Counted from the stretch's first letter, positions 24,651 through 33,105 are shown. The stretch is DNA of 64,000 bases from Alistipes excrementigallinarum (GCA_019112825.1 DXIP01000023.1:1-64000); one strand, 5' to 3'. Numbers and translations are program-made. Notes: generated from the letters alone by a model not told the origin.

Positions 24651-24817
24651 AATGTGGAGAGGCGGGACGGAATGGTTAGCCGGGGCGCAGCGGACGAATG
24701 GGGGCTTGCTCTGCCCGGAAGGGTAGCGTGCGGCGCAAAAGCCCCGAACCGACAGACCCGGCGTGGCCCGTTATAGCCCGTTATAGCCCGGCAGGGGCCG
24801 ATGCCCTCTCCGTATGG

Positions 24818-25231
24818 TTACTCCACTCCGGCGGCCGAGACCTTCAGCTCGATGGAGGCTCCCGACCACTGATTGATGGTGCGGCGCTCCTTCAGCAGTC
24901 GCTTCCCGTTGCACTCGATGAGCAGGTCGAGCGGAAAGGGCTTCGTGGCCTCGATGTCGTTGCTTGCGGGCAGCGTGTGGGGGATGATGTAGATGTAGAG
25001 CAGCAGATGGTCGCAGACCGGGGCCTCGAGCACCGCCCGGCGGTCGGGCGTTATGCCGGAGGGGGGCGTCGTGAGGTTGCTCCCCACGTCGGCCACGCGC
25101 GACTCGGCCGTCGTGAATCCGATGCGGTTGCCCGCCGGGCCGAAACAGCCGCACATGAGTTCCACGTTGTAGCGCCACCACTCCTCGTAGGGGCTGCTCA
25201 CCTCGATTCGATACCCTTTTTCCGTTGCCAT
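24818..25231 (-). CDS. Unknown 137-residue protein
   Basis: No family recognised. It has no signal peptide or clear membrane helix. It opens with MATEKGYRIEVSSPYEEWW and contains two Cys in MCGCFGP. The centre has a strongly hydrophobic beta-like stretch, DHLLLYIYIIPHTLPAS, and the end is charged (NGKRLLKERRTINQW). The size and alternating pattern suggest a small beta-rich domain. The frame is open far upstream, but that part runs through low-complexity spacer. The ATG at 25231 lies 24 bp after a minus-strand TATCTTTG box (25262-25255), which supports both the gene and this start. It has no operon partners. Confidence 0.7.
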   Translation of the reverse strand: MATEKGYRIEVSSPYEEWWRYNVELMCGCFGPAGNRIGFTTAESRVADVGSNLTTPPSGITPDRRAVLEAPVCDHLLLYIYIIPHTLPASNDIEATKPFPLDLLIECNGKRLLKERRTINQWSGASIELKVSAAGVE

Positions 25232-25254
25232 CCTTGCAGTTCTTATTCCGGGAA

Positions 25255-25262
25255 CAAAGATA
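25255..25262 (-). promoter_or_regulatory. -7 box of the unknown 137-residue gene
   Basis: Minus-strand TATCTTTG lies 24 bp before the ATG. The -33 element is not clear. Confidence 0.6.
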
Positions 25263-25317
25263 CGAAAAGGCAAACGCAAAAATTCCTGCTCGCATAAGAT
25301 TTTTGCCCGGTGTTCCG

Positions 25318-25486
25318 GCTTCCCGGCTTCCCGGCCGTCCGCTGTTCCAGCGTTCCGGCGTTCCGGCCGTCCGCTGTCCCGCCAAACTCCGGCCCGGGAG
25401 CGCCAAAGCTCCATCCTGCTTCCACCCTCCGACCACCGGAGCCCCACCGGAGTTCCATCGGAGACCCATCGGAGCCCATCGGAAAC
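25318..25486. repeat. Short tandem repeats in spacer, including an 11-bp minisatellite
   Basis: 25433-25486 is five units of about 11 bp: CCACCGGAGCC, CCACCGGAGTT, CCATCGGAGAC, CCATCGGAGC, CCATCGGAAAC. Ahead of it, 25318-25380 repeats TTCCGGC and CCGGCCGTCCGCTGT motifs. No gene is supported in 25263-25603. Confidence 0.8.
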
Positions 25487-25603
25487 CCTGCCGAGGCTGC
25501 CGGAAAGGGTTGGCGGGCCGTTTTGCTCCATCCGCCGCCCCTTTGCGGGCGGCATCCGTCCCCCGGCGTCGGCAGCCCCGCAAAGCAAAACTCCATCAAA
25601 ATC

Positions 25604-25634
25604 TTTGCAATTCTCTGAATTTTTAGTAACTTTG
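25604..25634 (+). promoter_or_regulatory. Promoter of the yceD-rpmF-plsX-fabH cluster
   Basis: TTTG (25604-25607), a 19-bp gap and TAACTTTG (25627-25634), an ideal consensus. The predicted start near 25641 is 12 bp before the first plausible ATG. Confidence 0.87.
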
Positions 25635-25652
25635 CGCACTAAATACGCTCAG

Positions 25653-26315
25653 ATGGAGGTTCGAATGGACGATACGAAAAGGTTCGTGATTGCCTACAAA
25701 GGGTTGAAACCGGGGCAATACACGTTCCATTTCGAGGTGGACGGCGGGCTCTTTGCGGCCTACGAAAACTCCGAAATCAAGGACGGACACTGCCGGGTCG
25801 AGGTCGTGATGACCCGCTTGGAGCAGCTGCTCGACCTCGATATCGCCATTGCCGGAAGCGTAGTGGTTGCCTGCGACCGTTGCCTGGAGGATTGCGAGAT
25901 TCCAATCGACTATCGCGGTCACCTTGCCGTGAAGTTCTCGGACGAGGTGCAGGAGTACGACGGCGAGGTGCTCTGGCTCTCCCCCTCGGAGGACGAGGTG
26001 GACCTTACGCAGTACATCTACGAGAGCATCGTCCTTGCGCTGCCCTACCAGCGGGTGCATCCCGAAGGAAAGTGCAACCCCGAGATGATGGCCCGCTTCA
26101 GGATTGTCTCGGGCGAGGAGTTCGCCGCGCTGGAGGCCGAAGCCGAGCAGCAGGCGCCTCCCGAGGGCGAATGGGCCAAGTTGGCCTCGCTCAAGGAGCG
26201 CATGGAGCGCGAGGAGTTGGAGGCGCAGGAGGAGGCTCTGGCCGAGGAGCTCACATCCGAGGCGGAGGAGTGCGAGGAGGCCCTGGCCGACGGGGATGAA
26301 GAGAAGAAACTGTGA
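25653..26315 (+). CDS. yceD: DUF177/YceD family protein (23S rRNA accumulation)
   Basis: 220 residues, cytoplasmic. The DUF177 core shows VVACDRCLEDCEIPIDYRGHLAVKF (a CxxC pair) and later LPYQRVHPEGKC, as in YceD proteins linked to 23S rRNA accumulation. The C-terminal 60 residues are very acidic and probably coiled (LKERMEREELEAQEEALAEELTSEAEECEEAL). The start is the ATG at 25653, just after the predicted transcription start; the ATG at 25665 is an alternative. It precedes rpmF by 51 bp, the standard yceD-rpmF-plsX-fabH order that links ribosome and lipid synthesis. Confidence 0.88.
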   Translation: MEVRMDDTKRFVIAYKGLKPGQYTFHFEVDGGLFAAYENSEIKDGHCRVEVVMTRLEQLLDLDIAIAGSVVVACDRCLEDCEIPIDYRGHLAVKFSDEVQEYDGEVLWLSPSEDEVDLTQYIYESIVLALPYQRVHPEGKCNPEMMARFRIVSGEEFAALEAEAEQQAPPEGEWAKLASLKERMEREELEAQEEALAEELTSEAEECEEALADGDEEKKL

Positions 26316-26366
26316 AAGAAGCAGAAAAGAAAAAGGATACGTTAAACTTATAATTCATACAGTAAA

Positions 26367-26552
26367 ATGGCACATCCTAAACACAAAATCTCGTCGACGC
26401 GACGTGATAAGAGAAGAACTCACTACAAGGCCGTAGTTCCTACGGTGGTTACCTGCTCGAACTGCGGTGCAGCCGTGCTCTACCACCGGGTTTGCCCCGA
26501 GTGCGGTTTCTATCGCGGAAAGCTGGCTATCGAGAAGAAGGCCGCTGAATAG
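26367..26552 (+). CDS. rpmF: 50S ribosomal protein L32
   Basis: 61 residues, the normal length. MAHPKHKISSTRRDKRRTHYKA is the conserved basic N-terminus. CSNCGAAVLYHRVCPECGFY carries two CxxC pairs for zinc. It is a structural component of the large ribosomal subunit, second in the yceD-rpmF-plsX-fabH cluster, and followed by an intrinsic hairpin. Confidence 0.98.
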   Translation: MAHPKHKISSTRRDKRRTHYKAVVPTVVTCSNCGAAVLYHRVCPECGFYRGKLAIEKKAAE

Positions 26553-26559
26553 GCGGTGG

Positions 26560-26594
26560 AAAAAGAGTGCATTGCGGACAATGCCCTCTTTTTT
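26560..26594 (+). terminator. Hairpin with T run after rpmF (internal to cluster)
   Basis: AAAAAGAGTGCATTG (26560-26574) pairs with CAATGCCCTCTTTTT (26579-26593), one mismatch, followed by T. It probably lets only part of the transcripts continue into plsX-fabH, keeping L32 mRNA in excess. Confidence 0.85.
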
Positions 26595-26772
26595 CGCAAG
26601 ATAAACGCCCCGTCGGAACGGTACGGGGTGGGCGTGTCTCCGTCGCGGACCGGTTTTTTGCAGTCGGGTCGCGGTGGTGCGCGTTGCGTCCTGTGAGGAT
26701 TCTTCGGGGAGACGCGGCGCCGGGCGTCGGGAGCTCCCGCAAACAATGAAGTTCAACCAAATCTTGGGAACT

Positions 26773-27729
26773 ATGTTAAAGATTGGTGTAGATGCCATGG
26801 GCGGCGATTTCGCCCCCGAGGCTGCGGTCAAGGGAGCCGTCATGGCCCTCGGAGAGCTCGGCGCGGATTGCCGCATCGTGCTGTTCGGCGACCGCGAACG
26901 GATTCTGGCCGTCCTGGCGGCCGAGGGATGCCCGGCCGAGAAGTTCGACATCGTACCCACCACCGAGGTTATCGAGATGGGCGACCATCCGGCGAAGGCC
27001 TTCCAGACGAAGACCGATTCGAGCATCACGGTGGGCTTCGGCTACCTGGCCAAGGGCGCGATTCAGGGCTTCGCCAGCGCAGGCAGCACGGGCGCGATGA
27101 TGGTCGGCTCGATGTATGCCGTCAAGCCGATTGAAGGGGTCATCCGTCCGACCATCTCGTCGGTCGTTCCGACCATCTCGGGCCGTCCGACGCTGCTGCT
27201 CGACGTGGGGCTCAACGTGGACTGCAAACCCGAAGTGCTGGCGCAGTACGGCGTCATTGGCTCGATTTACGCCGAGGCCGTGCTGGGCATCGAGTCGCCG
27301 CGCGTGGCGGTGCTCAACATCGGCGAGGAGGAGGCCAAGGGCAACGCCCAGACGAAGGCCACCCACGAGCTGATGAAGGCCGAGGGCGAGGCGGGCAAGT
27401 TCCGCTTCGTGGGCAACATCGAGGCTTCGTACATCTTCACGGGCAAGGTTGCCGACGTGATTGTCTGCGACGGTTTCGTGGGCAATACGGTGCTGAAGAT
27501 GGCCGAAGGGCTCTATCGAATCAACAAGGCTCTGGGTGTGGACAACCCCTTCTGGAACTCGATGAACTACGAGATGGTGGGCGGCACGCCCGTGCTGGGT
27601 GTCAACGCTCCGGTCATCATCGGCCACGGATGCTCGACGCCGTTGGCAATCAAGAACATGATACTCTCGACCGTACGGTGCGCCGAGGCGGATTTGACGG
27701 GCAAGCTGAAGAGTGCGTTTAACAACTAA
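26773..27729 (+). CDS. plsX: Phosphate acyltransferase PlsX
   Basis: Makes acyl-phosphate from acyl-ACP, the first step toward phosphatidic acid in the PlsX/PlsY pathway. 318 residues. The N-terminus MLKIGVDAMGGDFAPEAAVKGA is the family hallmark. Other conserved blocks: SITVGFGYLAKGAIQGFASAGSTGAMM, GRPTLLLDVGLNVDCKPE and VCDGFVGNTVLKMAEG. The in-frame ATG at 26746 would add nine residues (MKFNQILGT) not expected in the family, so 26773 was chosen. It ends 19 bp before fabH. Confidence 0.96.
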   Translation: MLKIGVDAMGGDFAPEAAVKGAVMALGELGADCRIVLFGDRERILAVLAAEGCPAEKFDIVPTTEVIEMGDHPAKAFQTKTDSSITVGFGYLAKGAIQGFASAGSTGAMMVGSMYAVKPIEGVIRPTISSVVPTISGRPTLLLDVGLNVDCKPEVLAQYGVIGSIYAEAVLGIESPRVAVLNIGEEEAKGNAQTKATHELMKAEGEAGKFRFVGNIEASYIFTGKVADVIVCDGFVGNTVLKMAEGLYRINKALGVDNPFWNSMNYEMVGGTPVLGVNAPVIIGHGCSTPLAIKNMILSTVRCAEADLTGKLKSAFNN

Positions 27730-27748
27730 CCATTAAAGAAAATTATCG

Positions 27749-28753
27749 ATGGCAAAGATAACAGCTGCGATTACGGGTGTCGGCCAGTACCTGCCGGATT
27801 ACATCCTGACGAATGAAGAATTGAGTAAGATGGTCGACACCTCCGACGAGTGGATTATGTCGCATATCGGCGTCAAGACGCGCCACATCCTCAAGGGCGA
27901 GGGCGTGGGCACCTCCTACATGGGTGCGCGCGCCATCATCAACCTGCTGGACAAGACCGGCGTTGACCCGATGGACATCGACCTGGTGATTTGCGCCACG
28001 GTGACCCCCGACATGTTCTTCCCCTCGACGGGCAACCTCATCGCCGACCAGGCGGGCTGCAAGAACGCCTTTGCCTACGACGTGTCGGCTGCGTGCAGCG
28101 GTTTCCTCTTCGCACTGACCACCGGAGCCAAGTTCATCGAGACGGGCTCGTGCAAGAAGGTGGTGGTTGTCGGCGCCGACAAGATGTCGTCGATTGTCGA
28201 CTATACGGACCGCTCGACCTGCCCGATTTTCGGTGACGGTGCGGGTGCCGTGCTGCTCGAGCCCAATACGGAGGGGCTGGGCGTCATCGACGAGATTCTC
28301 CACTCGGACGGCTCGGGCGAGCTGCAGCTCTACATGAAGGCGGGCGGTTCGCGCTATCCGGCCTCGATTGAGACGGTGCAGAACAACTGGCACACGATTA
28401 CGTGGGACGGCCACGCCGTCTTCAAGGCTGCCGTTTCGAAGATGGCCGACGTCTCGGTTGAGATGATGGAGCGCTACAACCTGACGGGCGACGACATCCG
28501 CTACCTGGTGCCTCACCAGGCCAACCTGCGCATCATCGACGCCACGGCGCGCCGCATGGGCATCACCAAGGACAAGTGCATGATTAACATCGACCGCAAC
28601 GGCAACACCACGGCCGCAACGATTCCGACCTGTCTGTACGACTACGAGAAGGAGCTGCGTCCGGGCGACAACCTCATCCTGTCGGCCTTCGGCGGCGGAT
28701 ACACCTGGGGCGCCATCTACGTGAAGTGGGCCTACGACGGTTCGAAGGCCTGA
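27749..28753 (+). CDS. fabH: Beta-ketoacyl-ACP synthase III
   Basis: Starts fatty acid chains by condensing acetyl-CoA (or a branched primer) with malonyl-ACP. 334 residues. The triad is complete: Cys116 in DVSAACSGFLFAL, His256 in LVPHQANLR, Asn286 in DRNGNTTAATIP. The C-terminal FGGGYTWGAIYVKW is also typical. Branched-chain primers are common in this phylum, but primer choice cannot be read here. It is the last gene of the cluster and is followed by a GC-rich hairpin at 28777-28804. Confidence 0.97.
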   Translation: MAKITAAITGVGQYLPDYILTNEELSKMVDTSDEWIMSHIGVKTRHILKGEGVGTSYMGARAIINLLDKTGVDPMDIDLVICATVTPDMFFPSTGNLIADQAGCKNAFAYDVSAACSGFLFALTTGAKFIETGSCKKVVVVGADKMSSIVDYTDRSTCPIFGDGAGAVLLEPNTEGLGVIDEILHSDGSGELQLYMKAGGSRYPASIETVQNNWHTITWDGHAVFKAAVSKMADVSVEMMERYNLTGDDIRYLVPHQANLRIIDATARRMGITKDKCMINIDRNGNTTAATIPTCLYDYEKELRPGDNLILSAFGGGYTWGAIYVKWAYDGSKA

Positions 28754-28776
28754 GCCACGACCCAATCGATTTGAAT

Positions 28777-28812
28777 GCAGGAGCTCCGGAAACGGGGCTC
28801 CTGCGTCGTTTT
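28777..28812 (+). terminator. Hairpin after fabH
   Basis: GCAGGAGC pairs with GGGCTCCTGC across a CCGGAAACG loop region; only GTCGTTTT follows, so it is a weaker terminator. Confidence 0.65.
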
Positions 28813-28849
28813 CGGCGGGACGTTTCAGTTCCCGTTCGGAATTCAGCGC

Positions 28850-28857
28850 TATCTTTG
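28850..28857 (+). promoter_or_regulatory. -7 box of the two-component operon
   Basis: TATCTTTG lies 23 bp before the response-regulator ATG. No TTG is seen at the -33 position. Confidence 0.62.
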
Positions 28858-28880
28858 CAGAAGAATAAACTGGGAATACG

Positions 28881-29558
28881 ATGAAACTGCTGATTGTCGA
28901 GGATGAACCCTCGTTGCGTGAGATTATGGTGCGGACGCTCCGCGGCGAGCGTTACGTGGTGGAGGAGGCTGCCGACTACGCCTCGGCGCTGGCCAAGCTG
29001 GAGGACTACGACTACGACTGCATCCTGCTCGACATCATGCTGCCGGGCGGCAGCGGCCTGCGGCTGCTCGAGCGGCTCAAGGAGCTGCGCAAGAGTGCGG
29101 GGGTGATTATCATCTCGGCGCGCGATTCGCTCGACGACAAGGTCGAGGGGCTCGAGCTCGGGGCCGACGACTACCTGGCCAAGCCGTTCCACCTGGCCGA
29201 GCTCTCGGCCCGCATCCGGAGCGTCATCCGCCGCCACCAGCGCGACGGTCTGGAGAGCCTCGACGCCGGCAACGTGCGCCTCTTCCCCGACCGGCAGCGG
29301 GTCGAGGTGGCGGGCCGCGAGGTGGAGCTGGTGCGCAAGGAGTACGACATCCTCCACTACTTCATGAGCCGTCCGGGGCGCATGGTCAACAAGGCGACGC
29401 TGGCCGAGGCGGTCTGGGGCGACCACATCGACCAGAGCGACAACTTCGACTTCGTCTACGCCCAGATGAAGAACCTGCGCCGCAAGCTGGCCGACGCCGG
29501 GGCCGATATCGAACTGAAGTCCATCTACGGCTTCGGCTATAAACTCGTCACGCGATGA
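28881..29558 (+). CDS. OmpR-family response regulator
   Basis: 225 residues, cytoplasmic DNA-binding regulator. The receiver domain has the acidic pair in LLIVEDEPS, phosphoacceptor Asp51 in CILLDIMLP, the Ser/Thr position in IIISARD and the Lys in YLAKPF. The C-terminal winged helix (about residues 130-225) contains RKEYDILHYFMSRPGRMVNKATLAEAVWG and ends SIYGFGYKLV, the OmpR/PhoB signature. Its stop codon overlaps the histidine kinase start (ATGA). The closest general type in Bacteroidetes is the RprY-like group, but I do not assign that name. Two PepSY-like exported proteins follow the kinase and are candidate targets. Confidence 0.94.
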   Translation: MKLLIVEDEPSLREIMVRTLRGERYVVEEAADYASALAKLEDYDYDCILLDIMLPGGSGLRLLERLKELRKSAGVIIISARDSLDDKVEGLELGADDYLAKPFHLAELSARIRSVIRRHQRDGLESLDAGNVRLFPDRQRVEVAGREVELVRKEYDILHYFMSRPGRMVNKATLAEAVWGDHIDQSDNFDFVYAQMKNLRRKLADAGADIELKSIYGFGYKLVTR

Positions 29559-30832
29559 AGCTCATCAACCGCATCATCCTCCACATCTCGTGGGTGCTCA
29601 CGCTGCTGCTGGCGGCGTGGGCCTCGCTCTTTTACTTCGCGATGGTCGACGAAATCAACGACGAGGTCGACGATTCGCTGGAGTTCTACTCCGAGATGCT
29701 CATCACGCGTTCGCTTGCCGGCCGCGAGCTCCCCTCGTCGAGTTCGGGCAGCAACAACAGCTACTACCTGCGCGAGGTGACGTCTGACTATGCCGACTCG
29801 CACCCCAGTGTGGCCTACAGCGACGAGGAAATCTACATCCCTGAGATGGAGGAGAGCGAGCCGGCCCGCGTGCTGCGGACCATCTTCGAGGACCGTGACG
29901 GGCGGCTCTTCGAGCTGACGGTCCTCACCCCCTCGTTCGAGAAGGATGACCTGCTGGAGACGATTCTCTGGTGCATGGTGTGGCTCTACCTGTTGCTCCT
30001 GCTGACCATTCTGCTGGTCAACGTGCTGGTGCTCCATCGGATTCTGCGTCCGCTGTACGCCCTGCTGCGCTGGCTCGACAACTATACGGTGGGTCGCGCC
30101 AACGAACCGCTGGACAACGACACGCGTGTTCCCGAGTTCCGCCGGCTCAACGAGGCGGCCATCCGCAATGCGGCGCGCGCCGAGTACCTCTTCGACCGCC
30201 AGAAGCAGTTCATCGGCAACGCCTCGCACGAGATGCAGACGCCGCTGGCCGTCTGCCGCAACCGGCTCGAGATGCTGGTCGACACGACCGAGCTGAGCGA
30301 GGAGCAGATGGGCGAAATCTTCAAGGTGCAGCAGACGCTCGACTATCTGGTGCGGCTCAACCGCTCGCTGCTGCTGCTCTCGAAAATCGAGGGCGGGCAG
30401 TTCCCCGAGTGCGAACAGGTCGACTTCAACGCTCTGGCGCGCCGTGCGGCGGCCGATTTCGGCGAGCTCTATGCCGCGCGCCGCATCCGCATCGAGCTCC
30501 GCGAGGAGGGTGCGCTGCACTTCCGGATGAACCCCTCGCTGGCGGCCAGCGTGGTGAACAACCTGCTCAAGAACGCCTGCGTCCACGGCGGCGAGGGGGG
30601 CGAGGTGGAGGTTACCCTCACGCGCCGCAGCCTGCGTGTGGCCAACACGGCGACGGGCGGACCGCTCGACGGCGAGCACATCTTCGAACGCTTCTACCAG
30701 GGAACGAAGAAGGAGGGTTCGACCGGGCTCGGCCTCTCGATTGTCGATGCCGTCTGCCGGCTCTACGGGCTCCATTGCTCCTACGCCTTCGTCGGCGGGC
30801 GCCACACCTTTACCGTCGATTTCCCGCAGTAG
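29555..30832 (+). CDS. Membrane sensor histidine kinase
   Basis: 425 residues. TM1 at about 8-30, a periplasmic sensor region of about 105 residues (acidic, serine-rich), TM2 at about 137-160, then a linker. The dimerisation/phosphorylation helix has NASHEMQTPLA with His225. The ATPase domain shows VVNNLLKNACVHG (N box) and GSTGLGLSIVDAV (G2 box). The residue after the His is Glu-Met-Gln rather than the usual Glu-Leu-Arg/Lys, a variant common in Bacteroidetes. It is coupled to the response regulator by a 4-bp overlap. The signal sensed is unknown. Confidence 0.94.
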   Translation: MKLINRIILHISWVLTLLLAAWASLFYFAMVDEINDEVDDSLEFYSEMLITRSLAGRELPSSSSGSNNSYYLREVTSDYADSHPSVAYSDEEIYIPEMEESEPARVLRTIFEDRDGRLFELTVLTPSFEKDDLLETILWCMVWLYLLLLLTILLVNVLVLHRILRPLYALLRWLDNYTVGRANEPLDNDTRVPEFRRLNEAAIRNAARAEYLFDRQKQFIGNASHEMQTPLAVCRNRLEMLVDTTELSEEQMGEIFKVQQTLDYLVRLNRSLLLLSKIEGGQFPECEQVDFNALARRAAADFGELYAARRIRIELREEGALHFRMNPSLAASVVNNLLKNACVHGGEGGEVEVTLTRRSLRVANTATGGPLDGEHIFERFYQGTKKEGSTGLGLSIVDAVCRLYGLHCSYAFVGGRHTFTVDFPQ

Positions 30833-30858
30833 CCGGCGGCCCCTGTTTCGGAAACTTT

Positions 30859-30902
30859 GCCCCGGCAACGGATGAATGAACCGTTGCCGGGGCATTTTTT
30901 TG
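30859..30902 (+). terminator. Terminator of the two-component operon
   Basis: A perfect 13-bp stem GCCCCGGCAACGG / CCGTTGCCGGGGC followed by ATTTTTTTT. Confidence 0.96.
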
Positions 30903-31026
30903 GCCGTTCTGTACTTTTTTTTCGAAAAAACGGCAGGTTGTTCGCAATTTCAAATTCATTTCAGGTTTGCTTCCCAACTTTGCATCGTGATTCAGTGACA
31001 AACTCCGTAAAACAGATTCCGACGAT

Positions 31027-31470
31027 ATGAAAAAACTGGCATCCCTTTTGGCTCTGGTGCTCCTCCTCGCGGGAGCGACCCCCGCTCTGGCGGGCGACGA
31101 CCGTCCCATTGCCTATGAGAAGCTCCCCGCCGCGGCGCGGCAATTCATCACCGCCCACTTCGCCGATACGCGCCTCTCCTATGCGAAGGTCGACTCCGAG
31201 TGGTGGGACACCACCTACGAGGTGGTCTTCATCGACGGCCGCAAGGTGGAGTTCGCGCGGGACGGCTCGTGGCGGGAGGTCTCGTGCAAGTACGCCGAGG
31301 TCCCGGCCGGGATTATCCCCCCGTCGATTCGCGACTACGTGGCCTCGTCCCACCCCGGACAGAAAATCATACAGATTGAGCGCGACCGCCGCACCTGCGA
31401 GGTGAAGCTCGACGGAGGTCTTGACCTGACCTTCGACCGCGACTACCGCCTTATCGGCATCGACGACTGA
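31027..31470 (+). CDS. PepSY-like exported protein
   Basis: 147 residues with a signal peptide (MKKLASLLALVLLLAGATPALAG). The mature protein follows the PepSY-like/DUF2874 pattern of Bacteroidetes: a strand-helix unit with LPAAARQFITAHFADTRLSYAKVDSEWWDTTYEVVFIDGRKVEFARDGSW, repeated as IPPSIRDYVASSHPGQKIIQIERDRRTCEVKLDGGLDLTFDRDYRLIG. The fold resembles beta-lactamase-inhibitor-like domains. Such proteins are often encoded beside two-component systems in this phylum. The role is unknown; periplasmic inhibition or stress response is a guess. It is 62 bp upstream of a related lipoprotein gene. Confidence 0.8.
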   Translation: MKKLASLLALVLLLAGATPALAGDDRPIAYEKLPAAARQFITAHFADTRLSYAKVDSEWWDTTYEVVFIDGRKVEFARDGSWREVSCKYAEVPAGIIPPSIRDYVASSHPGQKIIQIERDRRTCEVKLDGGLDLTFDRDYRLIGIDD

Positions 31471-31532
31471 TGCCACCCTTGTAACACACCAAACAACAAA
31501 TCAACAACCGAAAACAAAAAACGATTGCACTT

Positions 31533-32363
31533 ATGAAACTTGGATGGATTTTGATGACGCTTGCCTCGGCCGTTGTGCTGGTGGGCTGCGACAAGAACGA
31601 CGATGCAGTACAGGTACCGGCCCAGGTCGAGACGGCATTCCACGCGATGTACCCCAACGCGACCGACGTACGCTGGAGCGGCCGGAGCGGCTACATGGTG
31701 GCCGACTTCCGCGAGAGCGGCGTAGCCAACTCGGCGTGGTTCGACCACAGCGGCGGCTGGCACATGACCGATACCGATATTCCCTATCAGGCGCTTCCCG
31801 AGGCGGTGAAGGCCTCCTTCGAGGCGAGCGAGTACGCAACGTGGCGCATCGAGGAGGTGGAGAAGGTGACCCGTACCCGGCTCGAGACGCTCTACGTCAT
31901 CGAGGTGGAGCAGCGTGAGGCCGAGATGGAGCTCCACTACTCGGAGGACGGCGTGCTGCTCAATGCCGTGGCCGACGACGGCGACCGCTACAACGACGAC
32001 CTGCTGCCGCAGCAGCTTCCCGCCGAGGTGACCTCCTTCATCGAGCAGCGTTATCCCGGGGCGCGCATCCTCGAGGCCGAGCGTGAGCGCGGCATGCTCG
32101 AGGTCGACATCATCGACGGCCGCACGGCCCGCGAGGTGGTCTTCGACAGCGCCAACGCATGGCTCCACACCCAGACCGAGGTGCGCCGCAGCGAGCTCCC
32201 CGACGCCGTGCTTCAGGCCTGGCAGCAGTCCGAGTACGCCTCCTACGAGCTCGACGACATCGCCTACTACGAGGCTCCGACGGGCGACTACTACGAGCTG
32301 GAGCTCGAGCGCGGCGACCGCGAGGTGAAGCTCCGCATCGCAGCCGACGGCACGATGCTCTGA
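31533..32363 (+). CDS. PepSY-like lipoprotein with two repeated domains
   Basis: 276 residues. The signal peptide ends in a lipobox, VVLVGC (Cys19), followed by DKNDD, acidic residues typical of surface lipoproteins. Two copies of the PepSY-like unit are visible. The first has VETAFHAMYPNATDVRW, then LPEAVKASFEASEYATW. The second has VTSFIEQRYPGARILEAE, then LPDAVLQAWQQSEYASY. The shared LP(E/D)AV and SEYA(T/S) segments show an internal duplication. It lies just downstream of the single-domain PepSY-like gene and the two-component system, probably in one functional cluster. The ligand is unknown. Confidence 0.8.
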   Translation: MKLGWILMTLASAVVLVGCDKNDDAVQVPAQVETAFHAMYPNATDVRWSGRSGYMVADFRESGVANSAWFDHSGGWHMTDTDIPYQALPEAVKASFEASEYATWRIEEVEKVTRTRLETLYVIEVEQREAEMELHYSEDGVLLNAVADDGDRYNDDLLPQQLPAEVTSFIEQRYPGARILEAERERGMLEVDIIDGRTAREVVFDSANAWLHTQTEVRRSELPDAVLQAWQQSEYASYELDDIAYYEAPTGDYYELELERGDREVKLRIAADGTML

Positions 32364-32444
32364 CGTTCGGGCCGCAGGGGAGGAGCGCGCGCGGCGCAGC
32401 CTCGGCTGCGAGGGGCGCATGACCCCCACCCCGGTATCGGATGG

Positions 32445-32481
32445 ATTGAAGGAGGCAGGGACTGACCCTGCCTCCTTCAAT
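32445..32481. terminator. Long hairpin between convergent genes
   Basis: A perfect 16-bp stem (32445-32460 with 32466-32481, loop ACTGA) between the PepSY-like lipoprotein gene and convergent yqaA. There is no long T run on either side, so its strength as a terminator is uncertain. Confidence 0.7.
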
Positions 32482-32519
32482 GCGTGAAGAGGATGTGACG
32501 AGGAACTGCCGCCCGCCGC

Positions 32520-32990
32520 TCAGAAGAGGGAGGCGACTCCCTGGAACGAGGCCAGAATGACGACGTAGCGCAGCAGCTTGCCCACGAACATCGAACCGGT
32601 CGTGAGCCAGAGGTTGGCATGCATGAGTCCCAGCACGATGGCAATCGCCTCGCCCACGTAGGGCAGGAAGCCGAAGAAGCCCATCAGCGCCCCGCGCCCC
32701 GCGAGTATCCGGCGCGCCTTGTCGAGCTGCTTTTCGCTCACGCCCAGACGCTCAATCCATTCGCTGCGCCCCAGCGTACCAATCCAGTAGCAGCTCATGC
32801 CGCCCAGCGTGTTGCCCACCGCCGCCGCGGCCAGACACCAGAGCGGGTCGAGCCCCATCCGCACGAGGATGATGAGCACCGCCTCGGAGCTGAAGGGCAG
32901 GATGCTTCCGGCGACGAAGGCCGAGAGCAGCAGCCCCCAGTAGCCCCAGTCGGCGAGCAGTTGTGTGAGTGTATCCAGAAAAGCCTCCAT
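32520..32990 (-). CDS. YqaA/DedA-like small membrane protein
   Basis: 156 residues with about four hydrophobic segments. The sequence AGSILPFSSEAVLIILVRMG, then AVGNTLGGMSCYWIGTLG and RRILAGRGALMGFFGFLPYVGEAIAIVLGLM, follows the YqaA branch of the SNARE-associated/DedA family (the family pattern F-x-x-x-G-x-x-x-P-x-x-R/G-E). It is an inner-membrane protein; the wider family is linked to lipid flipping and envelope homeostasis. It is monocistronic, with a TATCTTTG box at 33059-33052 on the minus strand. Confidence 0.85.
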   Translation of the reverse strand: MEAFLDTLTQLLADWGYWGLLLSAFVAGSILPFSSEAVLIILVRMGLDPLWCLAAAAVGNTLGGMSCYWIGTLGRSEWIERLGVSEKQLDKARRILAGRGALMGFFGFLPYVGEAIAIVLGLMHANLWLTTGSMFVGKLLRYVVILASFQGVASLF

Positions 32991-33051
32991 CGGTCGTTGT
33001 CCTTGCGCCGGAGCCGGCCGCCCGTTGGGCGGTGCGATGCTTCCGGTCCGG

Positions 33052-33059
33052 CAAAGATA
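33052..33059 (-). promoter_or_regulatory. -7 box of yqaA
   Basis: Minus-strand TATCTTTG, 62 bp before the ATG. Confidence 0.58.
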
Positions 33060-33105
33060 GCGCTTTTTCGGCGGAGTGCGGCATCCGGAGCACGTCGTTG
33101 TTGTC

